Shown in pieces: positions 42,272 to 51,276 of a stretch of DNA of 64,000 bases. Under the pieces are notes generated by a model. The model was not told the DNA's origin. It saw nothing but the letters and a program-made list of their open reading frames with translations, and searched no databases. Origin of the DNA: CADEDH01 sp041394285 (lineage in GTDB: Bacteria > Actinomycetota > Acidimicrobiia > Acidimicrobiales > SZUA-35); contig JAWKIL010000017.1 in assembly GCA_041394285.1 (NCBI GenBank), positions 1 through 64,000 of the forward strand, in the 5' to 3' direction. The translations under genes were made by a program, and so were the position numbers. How positions within the stretch are numbered: the stretch's first letter is position 1; each line of letters starts with the position of its first letter.

Positions 42272-43597
42272 CTACCTACGGCCCTTGCTCTTCTTGACCG
42301 CCATGCCGATCGGAGGCACGTTGCCCGCCGTGGCCCCCTTGGCGTACTGGGGGCTGTAGGAGTACACGAACTCGTGCACCCCGTCCTCGGCCAGGTCCTT
42401 CACGATCACGGCCTCGCCGATGCGGATGCCGTTCTTGACGATCAGCTCCTGGTGGACGGTGAACAGCTGGCCCGGGTCGCTGGTGGGCACGCCCGGCAGC
42501 ACCTCGAGCGCCCAGGTGTCGGCGGCCACCACCGCGGGGCGATGGTCGACCAGCCAGCGGGCCTCCCGCAGGTAGATCCCGGGCTCGGTCGCCAGGTACT
42601 TGTCGTAGGTGGCGGGATCGTCGCCCAGGTGATGCCAGCCGGTGCGGAAGCACACCACGTCGCCGGCACGGATCTTGCCCACCCGGGTCCGCTTCATGGC
42701 CGCCTGGATGTCTTCCAGCGTGATGCGGTAGCTGTCGGTCAGCATCTTGTTGCCGTTGACCGTCTGGATGTCGCCGGTGGCGCCCTGCGACATCTTCAGG
42801 TCCAGGATGTCGATGATCACACCCCGGGTCACGAACGGCGGCACGTGCTCCATGCCGAGCTTCGTGGCGCCCGTGGGCTTGGCGAACTCCCGGGCGTCGT
42901 ACCCGTTGTAGAAGATGTGGCCGACACCCACGTGACTGAGATTGTCGAGCTGCGTGGCGATCTGGTAGGTGCCACCCTCCAGGAGGCGCTCCTCGTGGGC
43001 CGACAGGTTGTTCGTCCCGAACCCGGTGGGCCCCTGGAAGTAGCCGAGCCCGCCCGTCGAGGCCCGGTCGGCCCGGCGCCACTCGTCTTCGCCTTCGTTG
43101 CCCCGGGTGTCGGTGCTGAACCACTCGGTGGTGACCGCGTTGGGCGTGTAACCCAGGGCGATGAGCCGCTGGCTGTACTTCCGGGGCGGGAACGTGTTGA
43201 ACCCCGGCATCCCGTTCACCATCAGGTGCCCCATGCGGTAGGTGACGACCTCCTTGCCCCCTTCCAGCAGCTTGATGGCCTGGGCCGTCTTGCGGGGCGT
43301 AATCTCGTTCAACGACCCGAGCTGGTCGTCCTTGCCGTATCGGGCCTGGGTGGCCTTGGCCCACTCGCCGTTGAGCGCCCCCTCGATGCTGAAGCTGTCG
43401 TCGTAGTCGGTGCGGACCAGCGTGGAGCCGTTCGGCATCTCCGGGTTGTCGCCGTGGCCGTGCCCGGTGCCGGCGCCGGCCGCCGTGGCCAGAGCGCCGC
43501 CCCCTCCGGCGACGATGGCGCCGGCGGCACCCAGCTTGGCCATTCCCGACAACATGTCGCGTCGGCTCAGGTGGAAGTTGAGATGGTCACTCCGCAT
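42272..43597 (-). CDS. Tat-exported cyclase-family hydrolase
   Basis: A 441-aa protein with a twin-arginine signal: HLSRRDMLSGMAKLGAAGAI then a Gly/Ala hydrophobic stretch to ~residue 42. The mature part belongs to the cyclase/kynurenine-formamidase-like family: QIATQLDNLSHVGVG (~183-197) takes the place of the HxGTHxDxPxH metal motif, followed by FVTRGVIIDI and GDVVCFRTGWH (~300). The metal ligands differ from the formamidase consensus, but D and H are kept in the TQLDNLSH subfamily. A GGGGGA ribosome-binding site precedes the ATG. Acts outside the cytoplasmic membrane; substrate unknown. Confidence 0.85.
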   Translation of the reverse strand: MRSDHLNFHLSRRDMLSGMAKLGAAGAIVAGGGGALATAAGAGTGHGHGDNPEMPNGSTLVRTDYDDSFSIEGALNGEWAKATQARYGKDDQLGSLNEITPRKTAQAIKLLEGGKEVVTYRMGHLMVNGMPGFNTFPPRKYSQRLIALGYTPNAVTTEWFSTDTRGNEGEDEWRRADRASTGGLGYFQGPTGFGTNNLSAHEERLLEGGTYQIATQLDNLSHVGVGHIFYNGYDAREFAKPTGATKLGMEHVPPFVTRGVIIDILDLKMSQGATGDIQTVNGNKMLTDSYRITLEDIQAAMKRTRVGKIRAGDVVCFRTGWHHLGDDPATYDKYLATEPGIYLREARWLVDHRPAVVAADTWALEVLPGVPTSDPGQLFTVHQELIVKNGIRIGEAVIVKDLAEDGVHEFVYSYSPQYAKGATAGNVPPIGMAVKKSKGRR

Positions 43598-43815
43598 GAG
43601 CGGTGTCCCCCTTGATTGGTTGGCAGATCAGGCAGGTCCGATTCGCACCCCCGGCCCGGTCACAGCCCGCGTACGGGTCAACGGCCAGGTCACCGCCCTA
43701 TCGAGCCGGCCACACCCTATCCTGCGACAACCTGTGACATCCACCACATCGTTGGATCGCTTCGCCTATCCACCTTCGTCAGAGCTGACGCCGGTGGGCC
43801 GCCGACCGGGTGACC

Positions 43816-44778
43816 TCAGCGGGGAGCGAGATCCCGCACCGCCTGGCGGATGTCCACGTCGCCGAAGTTCATGATGCTGAGCGCCGCCGTGGTCACGCCG
43901 TTCTCGAGATAGCGGGCCACCTGCTCCCGGCAGTGCCCGGCCGGGCCGTGGATGATGAGCTCGTCCACCACATCGTCGTCGATGGCGTCGAGCGCCGCCT
44001 TGCGGTCGCCGGCGGCCCAGGCGTCCCACATGCCCTGGAGCCGCTCGCCCCGGCCGATCCAGCGGTGGAACTCGGCGTACACCGGCACGTTCAGATAGGC
44101 GGCCACCGCCCGGCGGGCCTGGGCCCGCACCGTGTCGGCGTCGGTGCTGGGGCACACGAAGATCCGGGCCACGATCTCCTTGCCTTCTCCCTGGGCGTTG
44201 ACGATGCCGGCCACGGTGCGCACGTCGTCGGCCGACAGCCAGTTGATGATGGCGCCGTCGCCCTCGGCTCCGGCCAGGCGGAGCATGCCCTCCCGCAGGG
44301 CCGCCACCAGGATCGGGGGCTGGACCTCGGGCACCAGCCCGAGCCGGAACCCCTGGACCTCGAAGGTGGGGTAGCGGTGCTCCACCCGGGCTCCCGTGAG
44401 GGCCTCCTTGAGGAACCGAAGCGTGTCCCGGGTGCGCTTGTAGGGCTCGTCGAACGGGATGCCGTTCCACCGCTCCACGATCACGTTCGACGACGAACCG
44501 ATGCCGAGCAGGAAGCGGCCGGGGGCGGCGCTGGCCAGAGCGGCCGTGCTCTGGGCCAACAGGGCCGGGCCCCGGGTGTAGGCGGGGATGATGGCCACCC
44601 CCAACCGCAGCTCGGGGGCCCAGGCGGCGGCCAGGGCCAGCGGGGTGAAGCCGTCGGACCCGTCGCTCTCGGAGGACCAGGCGTCGGTGTAGCCCAGGTC
44701 CACCAGCTCCCGGAACCAGTCACGGTGCTCCGACAGGGGCACGGCGGCGAAGGGGACGGTCATTCCGTAGCGACTCAT
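43816..44778 (-). CDS. LLM-class (luciferase-like) F420-dependent oxidoreductase
   Basis: A 320-aa TIM-barrel protein. Start MSRYGMTVPFAAVPLSEHRD, substrate/cofactor loop LGYTDAWSSESDGSDGFTPLA (two shorter parts: LGYTDAWSSE and GSDGFTPL, ~33-50), GVAIIPAYTRGPALLAQ (~60-76) and RFLLGIGSSSNVIVERWNG (~89-107), typical of actinobacterial F420-dependent LLM enzymes. Substrate cannot be named. TACGTT lies 8 nt upstream of the ATG. Followed (-) by ~200 bp and the cyclase gene's promoter region. Confidence 0.88.
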   Translation of the reverse strand: MSRYGMTVPFAAVPLSEHRDWFRELVDLGYTDAWSSESDGSDGFTPLALAAAWAPELRLGVAIIPAYTRGPALLAQSTAALASAAPGRFLLGIGSSSNVIVERWNGIPFDEPYKRTRDTLRFLKEALTGARVEHRYPTFEVQGFRLGLVPEVQPPILVAALREGMLRLAGAEGDGAIINWLSADDVRTVAGIVNAQGEGKEIVARIFVCPSTDADTVRAQARRAVAAYLNVPVYAEFHRWIGRGERLQGMWDAWAAGDRKAALDAIDDDVVDELIIHGPAGHCREQVARYLENGVTTAALSIMNFGDVDIRQAVRDLAPR

Positions 44779-44906
44779 GGCCGCACAACGTAGCCGCCAC
44801 CGGGCAGAGCGGTCTTTTTGGGGACGTTTGGGCTGGTCACAGACCTTTTCAGAATTTTCTGGGCCGGAGAACGGCCGCGGCCCCGTTCGCTGTCACACCC
44901 CCTGCT

Positions 44907-44912
44907 CATAGT
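44907..44912 (+). promoter_or_regulatory. Leaderless -10 box CATAGT
   Basis: CATAGT followed by exactly 6 nt and the ATG at 44919. Confidence 0.55.
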
Positions 44913-44918
44913 GGGCAC

Positions 44919-45101
44919 ATGGCTAACGCACAACTCCAACTGATCCACCTCGACGAGGATCTGTGGAAGCTCGACGCCCGCACCATCAAGGTCGGGCGCA
45001 AGGGCCTGGCCCAGGCCCGGGCGGCGCTGACCCGGTCACTCAAGGCCGAGCACGATCGCTCGGTCACCGGCTCGCAGACCCGCCAGGCCGACGCCGCCTG
45101 A
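44919..45101 (+). CDS. 60-aa conserved-looking small protein
   Basis: A 60-aa ORF, MANAQLQLIHLDEDLWKLDA, then RTIKVGRKGLAQARAALTRS and a charged tail ending TRQADAA. Mixed basic/hydrophobic and probably helical, with a Trp in the first half. No family recognised. Reality is supported by the exact 6-nt spacing from a CATAGT box, the same arrangement as in well-recognised genes of this window. It lies 46 bp upstream of the thiolase gene. Confidence 0.65.
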   Translation: MANAQLQLIHLDEDLWKLDARTIKVGRKGLAQARAALTRSLKAEHDRSVTGSQTRQADAA

Positions 45102-45135
45102 GCCCCACGCTTTCCCGTCCCCTTCCCAGCCGGTT

Positions 45136-45141
45136 TATTGT
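45136..45141 (+). promoter_or_regulatory. Leaderless -10 box TATTGT
   Basis: TATTGT followed by exactly 6 nt and the ATG of the thiolase gene at 45148. Confidence 0.6.
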
Positions 45142-45147
45142 CGTCCC

Positions 45148-46295
45148 ATGAGTGATGTCGTCATCGTCGAAGCAGTCCGCTCCCCCATCGGCCGTCGTAA
45201 CGGCGGTCTGTCGACGGTGCACCCCGTCGATCTGCTGGCCGAGATGCAGCAGGAGGTCATCCGCCGCTCGGGGATCGATCCGTCGGTGATCGGCCAGGTC
45301 GTCACCGGCTGCGTTAGCCAGATCGGCGAGCAGTCGTTCAACGTGGGCCGCACGGCCTGGTTGTCGGCCGGGTTGCCCAAGCAGGTGGCGGCCACCACGG
45401 TGGACACCCAGTGCGGGTCGTCGCAGCAGGCCACGAACATGGCCACCGCCCTGGTGAAGGCGGGCGTGGTCGACGTCGCCCTGGCCTGCGGGGTCGAGGT
45501 CATGAGCCGGGTGCCGATCGGCTCCAACTCGTCGAAGAAGCTGGGCTACGTGCACGCCAAGAGCTGCCGAAGGTACGAGTTCACGGCAGTTCGAGGAGCC
45601 GAGCGGGTGGCCGACAAGTGGCACGTCACCAGGCCGATGCCGATGCCCCGAGGCCTCCGCTCCCCGGTACGCCGCCCGGGCCTGGGCCGAGGATCTTCGC
45701 CACCCAGGTGCACCCGATCGGCGCCCTCGACCTCAACGATGAGGGCAAGCCCACCGGCACCACGCCACACCGGGTGAAAGCAAGAGACGAGCCTGCGGAG
45801 ACCACGTCGGTCGCTCGCGCGCTCAAGCCGGTGGCCCGCGAAGAAGGCGTGCACCGCCGGCTCGTCGTCGCAGATCTCCAAACGGCTCAGCCGCCGTGCT
45901 GTTGATGACGGCGGAGAAGGCGGCCGAGCTGAGCCTCACCCCCAAGGCCCGCATCATCGACACACTGCCTCGTCGGCGTCAGTGCTGATGCTCACCGGCC
46001 CCATGGATGCCGCAGCTCCTGTTGGCGCAGCAACATGTCGATCAACGACATCGACCTGGTCGAGATCAACGAGGCCTTCGCCTCGGTGGTGCTGGCCTGG
46101 CGGCGCAGGTGCAACACGTGCCTTGAGATCATCAACCCCAGCATGGGGCGATAGCGTTGGGCACCTCAGGCACCGGTGCCTTCCTGATGACAGGCCAGAG
46201 TCCACGAGCTCGAACGAGCCGACAAGCGAACGGCCCTGATCACGATGTGCTGCGGTGGTGGCCTCGGAACCGGAACTCTCATCGAACGAATCTGA
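45148..46295 (+). pseudogene. Thiolase (acetyl-CoA acetyltransferase) gene broken by several frameshifts
   Basis: The first ~135 codons are intact and typical: SDVVIVEAVRSPIGRRNGG, the nucleophilic Cys in DTQCGSSQQATNM (~89-101) and GVEVMSRVPIGSN. From ~45560 on, the recognisable thiolase sequence jumps between frames: RYEF and GAERVADKW; FATQVHPIGALD; VAREEGVHR; LLMTAEKAAEL and PKARIID; MSINDIDLVEINEAFASVVLA; TGAFLMT; ITMCCGGGLGTGTLIERI before TGA 46293-46295. Total length (1148 nt) is only slightly below a normal 390-codon thiolase, so the damage is many small indels and not a large deletion. Either a recent pseudogene or a poorly determined stretch. Confidence 0.85.
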
Positions 46296-46325
46296 TGCAG
46301 CGCGCAGCGGTGCCGCCGGGCGGGG

Positions 46326-46892
46326 GTGGTTCCCGGCGGCGGCACCGGCGTCGCTGGCCGTTCTCCCGCAGGAGCGGCGGCTGCCCTCGTCGTGGCCCTG
46401 CTGGGTCTTCTCCTGGCCGGATGCGGGGTCGGGGAGGCGGCGGCCCCGCCGGCGGGCTCGATCGGTACCGCCACCGTGGTGCGGGTGATCGACGGCGACA
46501 CCGTGGAGCTGTCGATCGGCGGCGTCACCGAGCGGGCCCGACTGCTCGGGATCGACGCTCCGGAGTCGGTGTCGCCCAAGGTGCCCGACCAGTGCTTCGG
46601 CGCCGAAGCCAGCCAGGCGCTGCACGATCTGCTGCCGCCCGGCGCCGGGGTGCGGGTGGAGCGCGACGCCGAGTCGCGTGACCGCTACGGCCGGCTCCTG
46701 CTGTACCTGTACCGCTCCGACGACGGGCTGTTCGTCAACCAGTGGATGCTGGAATCGGGCCTGGCCGACGCCATGGCCTTCGAGCCCAACACCACCTTCG
46801 CCCTGCCGTTCGAGGCCGCCCGCAGCCAGGCCGAGGCCGCCGGCACCGGCCTGTGGGGCCGATGCGACGGTCCCGACCAGCCCCTGGAATGA
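46326..46892 (+). CDS. Thermonuclease (SNase) domain lipoprotein
   Basis: 188 aa from GTG 46326. ALVVALLGLLLAGC is a lipoprotein signal with lipobox. The SNase domain follows: VVRVIDGDTVEL (~50-61), ARLLGIDAPESV (~69-80) and DRYGRLLLYLY (~121-131), which hold the Asp, Arg and Glu/Arg catalytic residues of staphylococcal nuclease. It would degrade nucleic acid at the outer face of the membrane. The N-terminus may be mis-framed: ATG 46295 overlaps the thiolase stop (TGATG) and gives a strongly basic MQRAAVPPGGGGSRRRHRRR in a neighbouring frame, a better n-region for this signal if one indel lies near 46370. Confidence 0.82.
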   Translation: MVPGGGTGVAGRSPAGAAAALVVALLGLLLAGCGVGEAAAPPAGSIGTATVVRVIDGDTVELSIGGVTERARLLGIDAPESVSPKVPDQCFGAEASQALHDLLPPGAGVRVERDAESRDRYGRLLLYLYRSDDGLFVNQWMLESGLADAMAFEPNTTFALPFEAARSQAEAAGTGLWGRCDGPDQPLE

Positions 46893-46906
46893 CCGGCCCG
46901 AGCCGG

Positions 46907-46912
46907 TAGGGT
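46907..46912 (+). promoter_or_regulatory. Leaderless -10 box TAGGGT
   Basis: TAGGGT followed by exactly 6 nt and the GTG at 46919. Confidence 0.6.
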
Positions 46913-46918
46913 CGGATC

Positions 46919-47788
46919 GTGGGTTCGCTCCTCCACCTCCTGGGCCGCAGCGACGACGCCAAGCTCGTGATCCTGGTGTGCGACGGCCTCGGCTCGTCGA
47001 ACGCCGCCAACATGGCCATCGCCGACGCGTTCCACAACGGCGTGGCCACCAGCGCCTCCCTGCAGGTGCCGTGCCCCTGGTCGCGGGGGGCGGCGGCCCA
47101 GCACACGGGGGAAGACGTCGGGGTGTGCCTCACGGTCAACGCCGAGCACGATCTGTACCGCTGGGGGCCGATCACCTACGCCCCGTCCCTTCTCGACGGC
47201 GACGGCGGGTTCCCCCGCACCCCGGCCGACCTGTGGGAGCACGCCGACGTGGAGGAGGTGCTGCGGGAGTGCCGGGCCCAGCTGGAGCGGGCCATCCTGT
47301 GGGGCTTCGACCCGAGCCACCTGTGCGCCCATCTGAGCGCCTTGTGCGCCCGGCCCGAGTTCTTCGACGTCTATCTCGGTCTGGCGGTCGACTACCAGCT
47401 CCCCATCTGCCTGCCCGACCCCACGGTCGATCTCGGCTTCCCGGCCCGCGAGCTGGCGGCCGAGGAGGGGATCCTGGTGCCCGACCGGGTGGCGGTGGCG
47501 CCGCTCAACACCGAAGCCCGGCCCGTGCTCGACGCCGCCATCGAGCTGTTGGAACCCGGGGTCACCGAGCTCCACGTCCGCCCGGCACTCGATTCGCCCG
47601 AGCTGCGGGCCCTCAGCCCCCACTGGCCGGCCCGGGTGGCGGACGCCCACCTCGTCACCGACGACTGGGTGTTCCGCTCCGCCCTGGCCCGCTCCGGGGC
47701 CGAGCTGATCGGCTTCCGGGAGATCCGGCGGGCCCAGCGGGCCCTCGCCGATGGCTCGTCGTCGTCGCCCTCACGCGCAACGGTCTGA
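46919..47788 (+). CDS. YdjC/ChbG-like carbohydrate deacetylase family protein, divergent active site
   Basis: A 289-aa protein. The layout matches YdjC/ChbG: a first strand with Asp (LVILVCDGLGSSNAANMAIA, ~16-35) where the family has ADDFG; GVATSASLQVPCPW (~41-54) for the G-x-x-TSxSLM segment; GVCLTVNAEHDLYRWGP (~68-84) where the family has GxHLTL; and HLCAHLSAL (~136-144) where it has HxDxHxG. The metal-ligand His of GxHL is replaced by Cys, and ADD by VCD, so metal-dependent deacetylation is uncertain. GTG start is leaderless-type. Convergent with the SCP2/Mca pair. Confidence 0.75.
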   Translation: MGSLLHLLGRSDDAKLVILVCDGLGSSNAANMAIADAFHNGVATSASLQVPCPWSRGAAAQHTGEDVGVCLTVNAEHDLYRWGPITYAPSLLDGDGGFPRTPADLWEHADVEEVLRECRAQLERAILWGFDPSHLCAHLSALCARPEFFDVYLGLAVDYQLPICLPDPTVDLGFPARELAAEEGILVPDRVAVAPLNTEARPVLDAAIELLEPGVTELHVRPALDSPELRALSPHWPARVADAHLVTDDWVFRSALARSGAELIGFREIRRAQRALADGSSSSPSRATV

Positions 47789-47830
47789 CGACCCCGGGCC
47801 CCGCCCTCCGCCCGCGAACCCCGGCCTGCG

Positions 47831-47940
47831 ACTTGCGCGACAAAAACTGCGCCCCGTAGCGAACCGACGTCGCGGAACCCCCGCTTTCCGCAGGTTTCGC
47901 GGCGCAGAACGGCTGCGGCGCGCGGTTTTCGTCGCGCAGT
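47831..47940. repeat. Nested palindrome, copy 3 of 3
   Basis: ACTTGCGCGACAAAAACTGC pairs with GCGGTTTTCGTCGCGCAGT (small mismatches). The inner part carries GGTTTCGCGGCGCAGAACGG. Same family as 17788-17878 and 20945-21039, and again between convergent genes. Confidence 0.65.
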
Positions 47941-47987
47941 TGGGGGTGGGGCGGCGCCGGGGGAGGGCCGGGCGGCGCAGTTGGGGG

Positions 47988-48335
47988 TCAGCTGGCGCGG
48001 GCGGCGAGCTGGTGGCGGAACTCGCCGTCCTCGAACAGCTCGATGAGGGCCAGCAGGGGGCCGGTGGCGCCCTCCGGCTTCAGGTCGCCCTTCATGAACG
48101 CCTGGGCCATCGACACCGACCCGTCGAGCAGGGCCGAGAGCTGGGGCCCGGTGAGCGGCACCGTCACCGGTGCCTCCAGCGGGCTGGCCGGGCCGACCAC
48201 CCGACCGTCGACGATCTCGAGGGCCACGGCCTGGCCGCCCAGGCTCAGGGCCACCACCCCTGACATGCCGGCCACCGACCGCCCGGCGCTGGCGGCCACC
48301 GCCGCCCCCACCAGCTGCTCTGCGTTCACTCCCAT
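47988..48335 (-). CDS. SCP2-domain sterol/lipid-binding-like protein
   Basis: A 115-aa protein from the ATG at 48335 (MGVNAEQLVGAAVAASAGRS). The pattern GVVALSLGGQAVALEIVDG, VTVPLTGPQLSALLDGSVSM and AFMKGDLKPEG is the second half of the SCP2 fold (the MxGKLKxxG motif). SCP2 proteins bind sterols or acyl chains; in actinobacteria they are often stand-alone and of unknown partner. Its start lies 11 nt downstream of the Mca stop, so the two are probably one operon. Confidence 0.85.
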   Translation of the reverse strand: MGVNAEQLVGAAVAASAGRSVAGMSGVVALSLGGQAVALEIVDGRVVGPASPLEAPVTVPLTGPQLSALLDGSVSMAQAFMKGDLKPEGATGPLLALIELFEDGEFRHQLAARAS

Positions 48336-48346
48336 CGGCCGGCCCG

Positions 48347-49210
48347 TCAGTCCGCTGCGGCGTCGACGCTGATGCCGGCGAGGAGATCGGTCTCGGGCAG
48401 ATCGGTCAGGACCCGGGTGCGGGCCAGGATGTAGTCCTCCCAGGGGTAGGCCTGGGCCGCCGCCTCGTCGGGCAGGCCGAACCAGAACTTCTCGTTCGGA
48501 TCGACCTGGGTGGCGTGGGCCAGCAGCGCTTCCCGCCGCACGTGGTACCAGGGGGCGATGTCGATGCGGGTGGTGATCCGGTGATCGGCCGAGGGCCGCT
48601 TGAACCACTTCTCGTCGTAGGGCGACTCGAGCCCCAGCTCCTGGAACTTCTCGTGGTGGGCCATGATCCGGCCCCGGCTCCAGGCCGAGTAGTACAGCTT
48701 CACCGGCTCCCACGGCTCACCCGCCTCGGGGTACCAGGCCGGGTCACCGGCCCGGTCGAAGGCCAGCACGCTGGTGTCGTGCACCCGGAGGTGGTCGGGA
48801 TGGCGGTAACCGGCCTGGTCGTCGGAGTAGGTGATGATCACGTGGGGCCGCAACCGGCGGATGTGGGCCACCAGCCGCCCCGTGGCCTCGTCGAGATCGG
48901 CCTGGCCGAAGCAGTCGGGGTTGGCGTTGGTCTCGGTATCGGGCATCCCGGAATCCCGGTAGCCCAGCATCACCAGCTCGTGATAGCCGATGGCCTTGAC
49001 CGAGCGGGCCAGCTCCTCGGCCCGCACCGCCGCCAGGTTGGCCCGCACCTCAGGTGTGTCCATCGCCTTGTTGAGGATGTCGCCCTCCTCGCCCCCGGTG
49101 CAGCACACGAGGTAGGCCTCGTGGCCCTCGGCCACGTAGCGGGCCACGGTGGGCGCCCCTTTCGACGCCTCGTCGTCGGGGTGGGCGTGGACACTGAGCA
49201 AGCGGGCCAT
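48347..49210 (-). CDS. mca: Mycothiol S-conjugate amidase Mca
   Basis: A 287-aa LmbE/MshB-family zinc amidase. The motif SVHAHPDDEASKG (~6-18) supplies zinc ligands H11, D14/E16, and HPDHLRVHD (~141-149) the third His. It cleaves mycothiol S-conjugates to a mercapturic acid and GlcN-Ins, for detoxification of electrophiles. The Mca-type KGAPTVARYVAEGHEAYLV and the Lys in SKG separate it from MshB. Start chosen at ATG 49210 because TAGCGT lies 7 nt upstream. This is direct evidence that the organism uses mycothiol. Confidence 0.93.
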   Translation of the reverse strand: MARLLSVHAHPDDEASKGAPTVARYVAEGHEAYLVCCTGGEEGDILNKAMDTPEVRANLAAVRAEELARSVKAIGYHELVMLGYRDSGMPDTETNANPDCFGQADLDEATGRLVAHIRRLRPHVIITYSDDQAGYRHPDHLRVHDTSVLAFDRAGDPAWYPEAGEPWEPVKLYYSAWSRGRIMAHHEKFQELGLESPYDEKWFKRPSADHRITTRIDIAPWYHVRREALLAHATQVDPNEKFWFGLPDEAAAQAYPWEDYILARTRVLTDLPETDLLAGISVDAAAD

Positions 49211-49217
49211 TGATTCA

Positions 49218-49223
49218 ACGCTA
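49218..49223 (-). promoter_or_regulatory. Leaderless -10 box TAGCGT for mca
   Basis: On the minus strand TAGCGT is followed by 7 nt and the ATG at 49210. Confidence 0.55.
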
Positions 49224-49374
49224 ACCGGTCCACCCCGGCCGGAACGACCCCGGCGGCCCCCGGCGGGGCATAAGCCCACCCCGACAACCATGAGGAGCGG
49301 TAAGAAGGTAGGAATGAGTAGCGCCGGCGGCGTATCAGGAACAACACTGGTACGACGAGGTCAAGAGGGAGTCG

Positions 49375-49811
49375 ATGGAGAATCCAGGGGTTTGGGCGGC
49401 CATCTACCTGGCGGTGGCGGTCGGGTTCGGCATCGGGGAGATGCTGTTGCCGAGCTCGCTGTACCTCCTGCCGTTCGCAGTAGGGGCTCTGGCCTCCTCG
49501 ATCGTCAGCCTCATGGGAGCCGGGCCCGAGGTCAGCTTCCCCCTGTTCCTGGTGGCCTCGTTCGCCGTGTTCCTCGGGTTCCGCCCCCTGGCCCGACGCC
49601 TCGACGCCGCCCTCCCCGATGTGGCCGGCATCGGCTCGAACCGCCTGATCGGGGTGACCGGCAGCGTGATCTCGGCCATACCCGCCACCCCGGGGGCGGC
49701 CGGCATGGTGAATTGGGCACCGAGGACTGGCAGGCCCGACACCGTCTACGGATGTGGCACTCCCGTGGGTGCCCGGTGCAGGTGCTGGAGGTCAGGAACC
49801 CGCCTGGGTAG
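49375..49811 (+). pseudogene. NfeD-like membrane protein gene, frameshifted
   Basis: The N-terminal ~110 codons are intact: GVWAAIYLAVAVGFGIGEML, LYLLPFAVGALASSIVSLMG and FPLFLVASFAVFLGFRPLA are membrane helices, followed by the start of the NfeD OB domain (GSNRLIGVTGSVISAI). Near 49710 the frame changes: the end of the OB domain continues in another frame as LGTEDWQARHRLRMW and CPVQVLEVRNPPG before a stop at 49811, and RLVVEPV-like sequence appears in the third frame. NfeD proteins pair with SPFH/stomatin proteins, and a broken SPFH gene follows, so the operon context is normal even though the frames are not. Confidence 0.8.
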
Positions 49812-49946
49812 TCGAGCCGGTGGAACCGGTCGGACCAGGTTCAGCTGTCGGAGCCCGAGGGCGGGTACTGTGTTCTCCTTTTCCGCCGAAGCCGTGGTTC
49901 CTGCTCACCCGCCTCCCAATCCGCCGAAAGAAAGGCCTGATCTCCC

Positions 49947-50880
49947 ATGGAGCGGCCTGTTCCTGGTCCTCCTGGTGATCATCTTCATCATGCTGATCGT
50001 CTACGTGATGGGCGTGAAGATCGTCCATCCTATCGAAGAGATGGTGGAGCAGCTCAGGCGGTACAAGGGCACGGTCGAGCCCACGGCCTCCGCCTGATCT
50101 ATCCCTTCGTCCAGCGCATCCGCCTGGAGTCGACATGCGGGAGCAGGTCATCGACGTCCCGCCTCAAGGAGAGTGATCTACCGGGGACAACGTTGCCGTG
50201 TCGGTGGACGCCGTCGTCTCACTTCAGGCCCACCGATCCCGCCAAACCACCTCCTGACATCTCCAACTTCGTGGCCGTCACGAAGCTGGCCCAGACCAAC
50301 CTGCGCAACGTCATCGGCGAGATGACCCTCGACAGGCCAGCACACACCTCCCAGGGAGCGGAATTAAAGCATCGCCCTGCAGGGCCTCGACGACGCCACC
50401 GACAAGTGGGGCGTGCGGGTGGTGCGGGTGGAGATCAGCGGATCGATCCCCGCAGGACGTCATGCACACGCCATGCACGAGCAGATGAAGGCCGGGCCGG
50501 ACCCGACAGGCGGTGGTCACCGAGGCCGAGGGTGCCCGCAGGCGGCGGTCACCCGGGCCGAGGGCGAAGGCGGCCTGTCCTCCGGCCGAGGCCAGGCCCC
50601 AGGCCATACGCCGCGGGCCGAAGCCGAGCGGTACCAGAAGGAAGTGGTAAATAGCGGCGAGGCCGAGGCCATCCGCAGCGTCTGTTCCGCCATCACCACG
50701 TCGGGTACCGACGACAAGGTCATCGCCATCAAGTACCTCCGGCTTACCCTGCGGGACATGGCCGACGGCCAGGCCCACCAGATCTTCCTCCCGGCCGACA
50801 TGAGCGCCACCATGGGCTCGATCGGAGGCATCGCCGAACTGTTCAAGGGCGACGACGGGGGCAACTGGCGGTCCCGCCGG
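49947..50880 (+). pseudogene. SPFH/Band-7 (stomatin-like) gene with many frameshifts
   Basis: Starting at ATG 49947 (ribosome-binding region GAAAGAAAGG), the expected N-terminal helix GLFLVLLVIIFIMLIVYVMG is one base out of frame: ATGGAGCGGC instead of ATGAGCGGC would restore it. The rest of a stomatin is recognisable piece by piece in different frames: VKIVHPIEEMVEQL, LIYPFVQRIRL, DNVAVSVDAVV, ISNFVAVTKLAQTNLRNVIG, DKWGVRVVRVEI, RAEAERYQKEVV, TSGTDDKVIAIKYL, DGQAHQIFLPADMSATMGSI and GGIAELF. SPFH proteins scaffold membrane microdomains. The 3' end is approximate because the frame runs on. Confidence 0.8.
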
Positions 50881-51276
50881 GATCCACCACCGCAGCCACC
50901 ACCCGGCCGTCGGTGCGGGCGTCGCCGCAGCACCGAGCCGTCGATTGGTCGATACCCGTCGTCGCCGATGAAGCCCTGGGCGAGGGTCGGGCGCAGTCCG
51001 GGGCAACAACCCGCCCTGCCGCCCCAGCGCGACATCCGCCGCCCCGCCGGCCACCTCCACCCTCCACCCCGCCGGGGCACTGAGCGTCAAGATGGCCCAC
51101 GGCCGCTCGGGCCGGACCTTTTCACTGGCCGTCATCGGCGGCGGCCTCCGTCACAAGATGGTGGCCGCCGCCGACCTTTCACCGACGACATCCCCGGTGA
51201 CCGCCTCGACGAAGTCTGGCGACCTCCGGCGTGGCCTACTGCCATCGACGGGTTGAGTTCGAGCTCCAGCTCGTCG
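50881..51276. other. Unassigned stretch between the SPFH and PhoU-like genes
   Basis: About 400 bp with no convincing gene. Plus-strand frames give Pro/Arg-rich shadow-like sequence, with one more protein-like piece (ALSVKMAHGRSGRTFSLAVI) that cannot be extended. The region lies inside the frameshift-rich zone, so a further broken gene cannot be excluded. Confidence 0.4.
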
